Below the pieces are notes generated by a model, which made no database searches, had not been told where the DNA came from, and was given only the letters and a program-made list of their open reading frames with translations. Made by a program: the position numbers and the translations under genes. 64,000 nt of DNA from Ligustrum vulgare (lineage: Eukaryota; Streptophyta; Magnoliopsida; Lamiales; Oleaceae), in NCBI GenBank assembly GCA_963555705.1, contig OY743186.1, forward strand, positions 37,001,241 through 37,065,240, in the 5' to 3' direction. Positions 54,402 through 64,000 of this stretch are shown in pieces; position 1 is the stretch's first letter; each line of letters opens with the position of its first letter.

Positions 54402-57400
54402 ATGGCATGCACTTTGTCATCCATAACGAGCTCTCAAATCGGTAATGCCACCAACAATGTGCTTCAAGAAGGCAGGCTCTGTCGGTCATTTTCGAGTAAA
54501 GATTTGTTTCGGAGAACGGGAATGCGAAGATCGTACTCAGAAAACCATCTCTGTCGTTATAAAAGTCGTATGACAGAACCGAAGCTAAAGAACAGCCGTT
54601 CGATGTGCTTCGTCAATATCCCGTTATCAGATACTCTTCGATCATTTTTGTTTGATCCAGAAACGAACACAGAGAGCAATATGGAGCAGAGCTTTACAGA
54701 AGTAGGTGACGACGAGGAGATGGATGTGGAGAAGAAGAGGGTGAATTGGGTCGAAAAACTACTGGAAATCCGAAATAACTGGAAAGAGAAACAACTGAAG
54801 GATGAAGGAAATGTTGATCAAGAAAATGAGAGAGATTGTGATGAAGATGGTGGTTGCCAAGCGGATTATGGAGACGATGATGTGGATATGGACATTGATA
54901 GAGACACATTCTCAGCACTATTGAAGAATGTGTCCTGGTCAGACACTAAGCTATTTTCTCAGCTGGCCTTCATGTCTAACAGGGCGTATGTGATTCCAGA
55001 CATCAAGGTATGTTTAAGACTGCATCATTAGTACACTTAGACAGTGCTGAATACAACTAGACAATACTCTAGAAGAGATTTCAGCTTCTTTGTCTTTCTT
55101 AATATTGTCTATTCTTGTTCGATCCGCCTATCAAACATGCCATAAATACTTGGCTGCCTAAAATTCCTCATCTACAATAGAATTGACAAGCATTTTGATA
55201 AAAAGAATTCACCTGTATAACACAAAGAAGCTCAACAAGCCTTGGACTCATACTTCCCTTTCTTTCATCTTCTTCCCCTTCTGCATGTCTAAAACGGTGC
55301 CGGTGCATATTACCCATTGGCAGCTAGTCTTTGTTGTAAATTTATGACATTCATCTCTTCAGTTTCTGGGGCATCAGGATAAGTCATCAGCAAACATTCC
55401 CCAGTTGCAGTCTGAATTGCATTCTAACCTAGTAACCTTAAAGAAACAAGATCTGCAGCCATGTCCTTCAAGCAGCACTGTAGTCCCTGTGAGGGCATTG
55501 CTCCCAACCTTGTACTTTTCATAACCAACACTATTATATTGGCACAATGTAATGAAAATCTAGAGTTAAGCTCGTTGCATAACAACACTGTCAAATGAAA
55601 TCTCAAAAAGATGAAGAAAATAAATAACATTCCTCAAAAACGAACTAATACAATAGAAAACATTAAAAATAGAAGCAGCAGATTAATAATCTTTTAAGCT
55701 CTCTTATTGTTACTGTTATTTTGTTTCATCTCCTACTAGAGAACTATAATCTAGAAAGAAACTTTCTTTGAAAAACATGCAGACCAAGGACTTGAGGAGA
55801 TATTGTGGCTTAGAATTCGTAACATCTTCCCTGGAGAAGAAGGCAGAAACAGCAGCTACCAGAGTCAAAATTGGGCAGGATTCCATTAGTGTACCTGTAG
55901 CAACACCAGCAATTACCGATCATCATTCAGGAAAAAAGGAAAATTCTGAACAAAGACGTTCATCTGCTGCTTATGAAATTGCAGTGGCAGCTGCATCTTA
56001 TCTCCAATCTCGTGCTAAGGACCTGATATCCTTGGGGATTGAACCCCAACTTACTGTTGATGTTTCTTCAGGGGGAAGAAATGAGTACCAAGAAAGGGAT
56101 GAAGAGAGTATGATCCAACAAATTCACAAATCAGAGATGGCTGCATGCATAGCAGCTTCGGCAATGACAACAGTTGTTGCTGGAGACGAGAAGCAAAAAC
56201 AAAAGGCAGCAAGAGATCTTCAGTCACTTCATTCCTCTCCTTGTGAATGGTTTGTTTGTGATGATTCGAAGATATACACTCGCTGTTTTGTTATCCAGGT
56301 AATGATTGTACTATCCAAGTTGCATTCACACCGACTTTGAATAGAAATATTGACTGATGGAAATATAGTAGGAATAATGTGAAAAAATGAAATTCAAAAA
56401 GGCTATCTGTGATGTGGTCATATAATCACAACATTACTTTTAAAATTCAAGAGAGATCTAAGTTGAGAATCTTGTCCGTAGCTTGATAAGCTAGTAGTTG
56501 ACGAATTGCAGGGATCGGACTCATTGGCATCATGGCAGGCGAATCTCTTTTTTGAACCCACCAAATTTGAGGTAAGACTTTTCAAATCATCCTCTAAATG
56601 GTTAAGAGACCCCTAAGGAAAGAGAGTAGTAGAATCATCCAGAGTATTTTCATTTTTAACAGGGAACAGATGTCTTGGTTCATAGAGGAATTTATGAAGC
56701 TGCAAAGGGAATATATGAGCAATTCATGCCAGAAATAATTCAACACTTGAATAAATTTGGGGAGAGAGCAAAGCTTCAGTTTACTGGCCATTCTCTAGGG
56801 GGCAGTCTTGCTCTTCTAGTCAACTTGATTCTACTAACAAGAAAGGTAGTTAAGCCATCTGCTCTTCTACCAGTTGTCACTTTTGGATCACCATTTGTCA
56901 TCTGTGATGGTCAGAAACTCCTAGATATGTTGGGCTTGGACAAAAATCATGTTTACTCTGTGATGATGCATAGAGATATAGTCCCAAGAGCATTCTCCTG
57001 CACCTACCCTGACTACGCAGCTCAAGTCCTGAAGCGTCTAAATGGCACCTTTAGGTCCCATCCTTGTCTAAAGAAAAATGTAAGTGCCTTAACTATTAAC
57101 TTGCTAGGTTTGGGACAAATGATAGGCACAAATACCTGTGCACATTATCAATTGCTATTAACATTTCAAATGTTAGCTTTGCCAACATATCTAACTTTTC
57201 CCGCCAAATGTCATAATTCTTTGCAGAAGCTATTATATTCTCCTGTCGGGAAAATTTTTATTCTGCAGCCCGATGAGAAGTCATCTCCTCCTCATCCTTT
57301 ACTTCCTCCAGGCAGTGACTTATATGCCTTCGAAAATACAGACTGCACCCTTACCAAGAGAGCTCTTCGAGCATTCCTAAATTCTCCCCATCCACTGGAA

Positions 57401-57643
57401 ACTCTAAGTGATCCCAAAGCTTATGGTTCTGATGGTACAATCATTAGGGACCATGAATCAAGCAATTATCTGAAGGCAGTGAATGAAGTTATCAGACAAC
57501 ATACAACGCTTGTCATCAAAAAAGTGACAGAACAGAGGAACCAGCTGTGGCCATTATTGACCTCACATTCACCATATGCATGGATCCACAAACCTAGTTT
57601 CAAAGATAGGCTGGTCGCGAAGAAAATAATGACTGGCGTCTAA
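54402..57643 (+). CDS. PLIP1: Plastid class-3 lipase, PLIP type (phospholipase A1)
   Basis: PLIP lipases act in chloroplasts and release acyl groups from membrane lipids, feeding oil or jasmonate synthesis. Five exons with GT-AG borders and phase-0 joins (54402-55007, 55783-56298, 56512-56571, 56663-57079, 57227-57643) give 671 residues. The N-terminus is Ser/Arg-rich ([24 protein letters not shown]), as in plastid-targeted PLIPs. Next come [14 protein letters not shown] and an acidic stretch, then [19 protein letters not shown]. The catalytic nucleophile is Ser438 in TGHSLGG, with Asp499 in HRDIVPR and His609 in RDHESSNYL as likely triad partners. The ATG at 54402 has good context. All core motifs are intact and the gene looks functional. 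I cannot separate PLIP1 from PLIP2 or PLIP3 with certainty. Confidence 0.93.
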
Positions 57644-57734
57644 ACCTTTTCCTGGCTATCAAGTCTAAGAGCTTGAATTCGGATTCATTTTTTCTTGAAT
57701 CTTGCAAATATGATCATGTCCAGAATCTTGTTCA

Positions 57735-60700
57735 TCATTGTATGATTGTATGGATTGCCAATATGTTGATATCATGTTGACGCCAGTTAGGAAATTGTAC
57801 TAAACAATTTATAAGCAAACCTGTGTTGAAAAGAAATGTCGTACAGAAAGAGAACTTGTAATAAAGAGAAGAAACAGATGGCGACTCATGGCGTATCCTT
57901 AGACTAATCATTTTCTTTCTCAAATCAAAAGCTGTATTAAATATACCATTGGTCGGCTGGTTGCACACAAAGCACTTCTTACTTTTTGCATGGTGCTGTA
58001 AACAAAGAAATAAAGTCGTAATTTAGATAACATAAATGCGATATGTACACTCTTTTTTAAAGTTTTAGGCATTACTTATTGCATGGTAATACAGAAAAAT
58101 GAACTGAAGTCATGAGTAGTAAAAATAAATTTGAGATGTACTAAAATTTTCATGTAGTTTCTTTACTGGAGGGTTGTTTTCTTTCTTTTTTTATTTTTTA
58201 GGGGTGGGGGGTTGAGGGATTGCCATTACGATGGATTGAATTCATCCCATACAAATTGTGACTACAGTTCAAAAGGTTGAAATTTGACCAAGGGAATCAA
58301 ACATTGATGAAAAAATCTGCACTCTGTCATAATTTTTCCAAATTCACACTACATAACGGAACTATGGAAGCAACAGGTAATGATAGACAACTCTGAGCTT
58401 TTTCATGCCAGATGTACAGACTCACTAGGCATAGAGATTAACCTTTGCCTGGAAGGTTTAACATTTATCTGTTGATTGCCCCCAATAAAATTCAAGAAAT
58501 GACAGCAAATATTAAAAATAAAAAGATATAAATAATCTCTGACCTTCAATGCACAATGCTCGCAGAAGTAGTGCTTGCACTTGGTCTCAACAGGATCTAC
58601 GAAAGGCTCCCTACAAATAAAACATGCAAATGGAAGTGAATCATCTTCATCGCTTGTCTCAGCATCCCCCTCATCATCATCCTTCATTCCCAAAGCCAAA
58701 GCTTTTTTTCTTGCCTTCTCTCTTTCATTCCAGTCATTCTCAAGCTGCCAACCAGATTTGTAATCGCCCCTATCATGCATAAACTTGCATGAATCTCCAT
58801 ACCCACAATAGCCAGTTTCTTTATAATCTTTACAAATATCTGGCTGATAGTCAAATCTTGCTGAAACTCTAATGTGGGCAGAAGCCCTTAGAGGTCCATG
58901 CGATCCACCAGCTTTCTCACTGGCAACTGTGTGCTCTCTTCGGAATCCAGCCTTGTAATCAGTATACCCATGTATCCCCTTATACAACTTTTCATCGCTG
59001 TCACTCTTTTTCTTCCCTTTCAAAGCCTCCTCAGATTTCTTTAGAACCCTCTCCCTAATAGCCCGAGCATCTCTAGAGAACTCCGTCTCAGTTTCCAACG
59101 TTGCTGTTGCTCTACTATCGTTCTGAACCTGAATTTCTTTAGAGGACTTGTATTCAAAAACTGGGGCTTTTGGTTCTAGGTCAGACTCAGACAGCATAGA
59201 ACGCTTGGTAGGCCCACTAGAGAAGTGTACTTTATTGTCAACAACAGTTGGCTTCTTCTTATTGTATATCACCATACTCTCATCCTTAGAATCTTCACCC
59301 TCACTCTCCCCTTCTTCCACGGCAGTCTTTTTTCGGATGTTTTTTCCCTTAGATGGCTTTCTGAAGAAACTGCAGACTGCATAACACGTTTTTCTAAGTA
59401 ACTCAAAAATAAATAAATAAGTAAAACAACTAAATCTAAAAGATCAGACAAAAAATTTCAACGAGAGAACGGTAGAATGAAAATTACATAAAACCCTCGA
59501 GATTCAAAAAATAACTCTGTGAAATAAGTGGTGAACGCTATGTCCAATTCATTGGTATATAGAGAATTCCAGAACACGGAAATGTGCTGATCTAACACTA
59601 ATTATCTAGGTCTGCAAGTTAAACAAATTAAGTTTAGCACAGAAATCCACTCGATACTTACATTTAAACATACTAAGGTTACATTTTGTATGGCAGAAAG
59701 GATGGATTCATGTGGAATATGAAGCTAAATAGGTTGAATGTACACTTGTAATGGCCAGTTTATATTATATAGTTTGTTAAATTTTCATTTGGTTGGCAAT
59801 GTCATACAAATCGTTTGCAAATACGTGCCAAGTAACTCCTGCGCTATCCGTTGAAGTTCAATAAATAATTAATTAATGAAGTAAACATTAAGACTTTAAA
59901 ATTGAATAGCAATCAAATGTGGAAAATATAATTTCAATTTGTTTTATGTATTCTTTTGCTCTAGATATTTCACGTAAGTGCAACTGAAATGACTCACGCA
60001 GTGGAAGCCTAATCAAAACAACATATCTTGCTTAGTCTGACTAGCTCACAAGATAAAAATACAAACCAAAACTTCCCCTATTCGAACTTATGTTACAGAA
60101 AACTAGAAAAAATATAGCATCAAACTATTGGCCATCTTTTAACCATAGAAACAATTTGGATTCTCAATTAACTCATTTATTCTTCTCTTTTCAAAATATC
60201 ATATACAACATACAAGCCAGCATACAGAATACTCAAACTCGAGACTGTAGTACAGAATGGAACTGGGAGTAACATGTACATCTTCCAAGGGGTTAAAAGT
60301 TGAAGATAAAGCACTATAATTCTGCTCCCATTAATGATCATAATACAGTACTGATATTACACGCCTGATAAAGATAAGAACTTTAAGCCAACAATTGGAA
60401 GTACAATTAAACTAGAACCTAGTTCCTGACTCAATTGATATATTCGATATTGAAAACAAAAATCATGACGCAAAAGTGAGAAGCATTGCTATAAAAACAA
60501 AAGCCAATACATAAAAAACAGTATTTCATCTTTTAATGCATCAAAGGTCTTTATCAACATACAGACTCATCAAGGTATATACTTCTATTAATCAAGATAT
60601 ATAGTTAGTTCTAAGTTAAACTCTTCCTCCGGAAAGGTATTACAAGAGAAGGTTTAGTTTTTCTTATAAGAATAATGATTTTTCTTTCAAAGACTCAACC

Positions 60701-61001
60701 TTTGCTACAGCATTGCACTGCCCCGTGAAAACCCATCAAAACTTTCCAATCCAATAACCAATGCACACAAATTTCACAAGACAAAAATAAAAACCATAAG
60801 AAGATGAAGAAACTAATAATAATTTTTTTTTTTCCCGGGAGCCACGGATAAATCTAATCAAACCATAGTAACACGCTCTTCGATTTTGATATTTCAGGTA
60901 CTGAAGTATGAAAAAGACATTTAATTAACAAATTTTTTAATGTGAATCGTACCTTGTTCGGATTGTTCAAGTTGAGTTGGAGGTTCACTCGAATCTGCCA
61001 T
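57735..61001 (-). CDS. CCCH and RING zinc-finger protein, RNF113/Cwc24-type splicing factor
   Basis: Members of this family (Arabidopsis zinc finger CCCH protein 1, human RNF113A, yeast Cwc24) join the spliceosome and carry RING E3-type fingers. Exons 60953-61001, 58544-59376 and 57735-57995 join in frame across GT-AG introns to about 380 residues. Visible parts are [16 protein letters not shown], the [13 protein letters not shown] motif, a [12 protein letters not shown] block, a CCCH finger [20 protein letters not shown] (about 196-218), and a C3HC4 RING from CFICREPF to CFVCNQP (about 265-307) split by intron 2. After DLRKKM the frame runs about 55 residues longer than the family norm, with no similarity I recognise, so the true C-terminus may have been lost by a small indel. 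Reading through intron 2 gives an alternative tail that would break the RING. Confidence 0.9.
57860..57865 (+). terminator. Poly(A) signal of the lipase gene
   Basis: AATAAA on the plus strand, 217 bases past the lipase stop codon. It falls inside the last exon of the gene on the opposite strand. Confidence 0.55.
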
Positions 61002-62611
61002 AGAAAGAGTTCAGCACTAGTTGTCTTCAAAGTTGGTTTTGCAGGCTGCGGAAGAATTAAAAGTTACAGCGTCAGTTGCTCGGAAATTAATTTTTATGTT
61101 GCCCTAATTTAGCTGTTCTGTTGGATTTGGGGGTGGGTGGGTTTAAAATAAAATATAGGTATAAATATTTCCTAATTATAGATATTTTTAATTTCTTTAA
61201 AATGATTTTCGAAGAGAAAACAAAGTGTAACAGAATTAGTAATGGATTAATGTAATGAGTTATTAATCCATGGAACGAAGTGCTGCCACAGGGCGAATCC
61301 ACCACATGACGAGCCGTGCTAGATTCGTCCGGAAAAAAGAAAAAATAAATTAGTAGGAATTCTGAACATTTTTTTTTTTTTTGAGACTTGAAAAATTATT
61401 GAAGTCTGTTCGTGCTGAAATTTTTTTATTGTTCGAGCATTTCCTGTGCAAAATCCGGGTAAAAAGAGAACAAAGGAAGTTAGTTGTGCATGATCTTGAT
61501 CAAGAAATATTTCGAGATATATTTAAGGTTTAACAACTTGGACAAAGACTGAAAGGCCCGACAATGCGTGAAGATGAAGTCAATCCAAAATAATGTTTTT
61601 TGGGAAATGAATCCCTTTAGTTGTGCACGATTTTATTTTTTTTATCAAGAAACATTTCAACGTATGTATAAGAGTTGCTATATGGGTAAGACCCACACGT
61701 GTCTGTAAATGAAGTCAATGAGTAAGAATTAACAATGCTTTTCAGAAATCAATCCTGTGATTCAAGCTCATAGAATTGAATTTCCGTGGAAGACATGACA
61801 ATTAAGGCCAAAGCAAGTGACATAGAGTAATCAGTGTTTAAAATTCTTTTAAGGAAAATGGTTTTTAAACTCACTATCTCACAATAGTCATAGGAAATTT
61901 TAAGGCAGTCTTCATTTTTTTAAACTCACTAGATGATATTAGTATAATTTATCACATTCGGTAGGTAGTCTTCATTTTTTTTTTTTTTTTTCTTTCCAAA
62001 TTTTAAGGCAAAATATGACCATTGTCCCCAGCTTATTGCTTAAGCATCAAGTTAGCCTCACATTTAAAAGATATTCTAAAATTGTACAATACAATTAGTG
62101 ATGCTAAATGAGTTTATGATAATTGTTTAGAACTTCGTTAAATTATCAATGACGTTCTTAAAATGTCTTACTTCAAAAATTAAATATTGGTAAGTTAAGA
62201 AGCAAAACCTAAATTTAGAAAGTACGTATAATGATTTTGTTGAGATTGCGAATTAAATCTCTGTTGAGGTCGAAATTGACGTGTATCATATCACAAGGTG
62301 AAATGAGGTCGAAATTGACGTGTATCATATCACAAGGTGAAATGAGCGGTCAAGCGGGTCATGTTCAGGACAATATCATAACAATTGGATATGCAAACAT
62401 TGCATTACAATTTAAGGAAGTTAAGATGGATTTTGGTAGATGGTGAATGACCAATTATCCCTTCATTAAATTAGTCACAATCCATCACTTTTAGAATTTT
62501 GTTCAATTATTATAAAATAATTATTCTTTTTAGAATTTTATATTCTTCAAATATTCTCATCATGCATTTTCCCAATATATATGGTTTCCACTCCAACTCA
62601 CCCTAGTCACT
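61002..62611. other. Promoter side of the CCCH/RING gene and intergenic DNA
   Basis: No gene found. A 39-bp unit starting GAGGTCGAAATTGACGTG is exactly duplicated at 62266-62304 and 62305-62343. T-rich runs occur near 61371-61382 and 61977-61991. Confidence 0.6.
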
Positions 62612-63350
62612 AGGGATGAACGTGGTTTGGTTTGATTTGATTCTGGTTCCACAAGAATCAAATCAAACCATAAAATCGATAATTTTTTTATTAATGGAAC
62701 CAATTGAATTTTTTAAAGATATGGAACCAAACCGATCAATTCTGGTTTGGTCTGATTTGGTTCTGGGACCATTACTTGAATTTTTAAATAATAAATATAA
62801 ATTAAAATCTGTTTATATCATTTTCTTCATTAGAATCCATCTACATCATTACTAAATAGGAAATGAAATTTTTAGTTAACAAAACAAAAATTTAGAAAAA
62901 GTAACATGTTATTCTAAGTCAAAGAAAGAAGAAACTCATCCGAAGGAAGCTCGCCGACAAGTTGAAACTTAGAGAATAGAACATAAAGACCGTTTAAACT
63001 TATAGTTATAGGTTACGATGAAGTTCCGAGTCTCATTCTACCGTGGTGCCGTATAAGTTAGGGATGAAATTTACAATTTGAGTTTGTGTTAACTCTTGAG
63101 AATTGACGAATTGAGCTCGTCGATGGTAATTAAGGATTGCAATGATTGCTGTGTTATAGGAGTGCAAGTAAAGAAATGTGAATACTTGTCTATAATTGAA
63201 AAGAAGATAAATGAATTAAAATTAAAATTTAGATTTATGATTTAAAATCTTTATATAATAGGAAATGAGATAAAATGTATGATAAATAACATTTTTCTAC
63301 ATTTTACATTTATAATTTTAGATTTGAATTTTTTGGTGAGATAATATCCA

Positions 63351-63395
<45 letters not shown>

Positions 63396-63533
63396 AATTT
63401 GGTTATTGGTTCCGGTTCTGAAAAAAGAATCGGAACCGAAATCAGAACCAAAAATGAAACTAAATGGTTCTTAATTCTAAGAATCAAATCATAATTTTTT
63501 TTTAATGTAGAATCGAACCAAACCGCTTCATTT
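62612..63533. mobile_element. Probable hAT-like element with worn right end
   Basis: The left end reads TAGGGATGAACGTGGTTTGG. Its reverse complement is recognisable in degraded form at the right (GAACCAAACCGCTTCATTT). Subterminal blocks of GGTTTGATTTGATTC and GAATCAAATCA lie inside both ends, and a (TA)n run occupies 63354-63393. It is related in style to the element at 33821-34479. No target duplication could be read. Confidence 0.4.
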
Positions 63534-63659
63534 GATTTGATTCTAGTTTGATTTGATCTGATACGATTATTTTGTAGCTAATTCCAATTTCACCATCTCC
63601 ATTTTCTCCGATATACCACACCATCATCAAATCCTTAAAGGTCAAATTGTTTTCAATTT

Positions 63660-63904
63660 GCCCCCAGGGCATATCTCCAAGTGGCAAAGAGGATGGATGG
63701 TAAGTGCTCAGCGCGGTTGTGTGCTTGGTTCGATTCCCCGCAAGGTGGAATTGACCTTGTGGCAAGCGGAAGTTATTGAGATTTGCTCATACTTACCATA
63801 AACCCTTCCACCCTGACTACTTGGAGTTATAACCTGAATTTACCTTCCCGAATAAAGGGTCTTGGACGTGTCGATTCGGGTCCTCGGATGTGGGCTACAC
63901 CCCC
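63660..63904 (+). mobile_element. tRNA-derived SINE with perfect 16-bp target duplication
   Basis: The 245-bp element carries a B box GGTTCGATTCC (about 63727-63737) and an A-box-like AGTGGCAAAGAGGATGG. AAATTGTTTTCAATTT flanks both ends exactly (63644-63659 and 63905-63920). It lacks a long A or T tail, ending CTACACCCCC. The perfect duplication suggests a fairly recent insertion. Confidence 0.88.
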
Positions 63905-63920
63905 AAATTGTTTTCAATTT

Positions 63921-64000
63921 TGTTGTCCACGCACGCACGCACGCAGCGTCTCTATATCTCTCTTCTCCTGTTCCTCAATTTCCATTTCTAAACCGGAAAG
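63921..64000. other. Right edge with (CACG)n and a CT-rich stretch
   Basis: A CACG microsatellite (about 63928-63944) is followed by CTCTATATCTCTCTTCTCCTG-like pyrimidine-rich DNA. That would suit the 5' UTR of a gene beginning beyond the window, but nothing proves it. Confidence 0.3.

Noticed and set aside
58403..58543. Alternative C-terminus of the CCCH/RING protein by reading through intron 2
   Set aside because: The true RING second half ([14 protein letters not shown]) lies at 57995 behind a good AG acceptor, so the read-through is intronic.
1..64000. CRISPR array, bacterial operon or prophage
   Set aside because: Introns, LTR elements, SINEs, Helitrons and plant gene families show this is plant nuclear DNA. 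The palindrome array at 9369 lacks unique spacers.

Overview
The window is nuclear DNA of a flowering plant, most likely a eudicot. It is AT-rich, its genes have GT-AG introns, and it is crowded with plant-type transposable elements. The species cannot be named from the sequence. Only three ordinary host genes can be supported. They are an abscisic-acid receptor of the PYL7-10 type (15323-16437, minus), a plastid class-3 lipase of the PLIP type (54402-57643, plus) and a CCCH/RING splicing-factor gene of the RNF113/Cwc24 type (57735-61001, minus). The last two converge tail to tail and their 3' ends overlap.

Nearly everything else is mobile DNA in various states of decay. Bases 1-5449 hold an endogenous pararetrovirus on the minus strand, cut by the window edge and broken by many stops. 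Its domain order is coat protein with zinc knuckle, movement protein, a first aspartic-protease domain, a second aspartic-protease domain, then reverse transcriptase. Bases 5939-14200 hold small inverted-repeat elements (one nested inside another), a palindrome array and an LTR-like remnant. After the PYL gene comes AT-rich DNA with PIF/Harbinger-type MITEs. Next is a minus-strand Helitron region (20463 to about 24700) that carries a broken PIF1-like helicase and an exon-intron fragment of the ribonucleotide reductase large-subunit gene. A SINE with a 15-bp target duplication (26974-27278) and a gag-only Ty1-copia element with complete LTRs (28128-31253) follow. Then come a second decayed Helitron (32524 to about 33800), a hAT-like element and a 550-bp tandem repeat.

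The largest object is a Ty3-gypsy element of the Tat type at 38739-50604. It is minus-oriented, has a 5-bp target duplication and encodes two RNase H domains. A separate spliced gene with its own TATA box lies on the opposite strand inside it (about 40045-42749). Between it and the lipase gene lie more MITEs. The right end of the window holds a tandem repeat, a hAT-like element and a second SINE with a perfect 16-bp target duplication (63660-63904).

The host genes show no functional link to each other. The most useful second looks are the pararetrovirus with tandem protease domains, the Helitron with captured ribonucleotide reductase exons, the antisense gene inside the Tat element, and the gag-only copia element. 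None is proven here to be new. Family assignments come from motif recognition without database searches.
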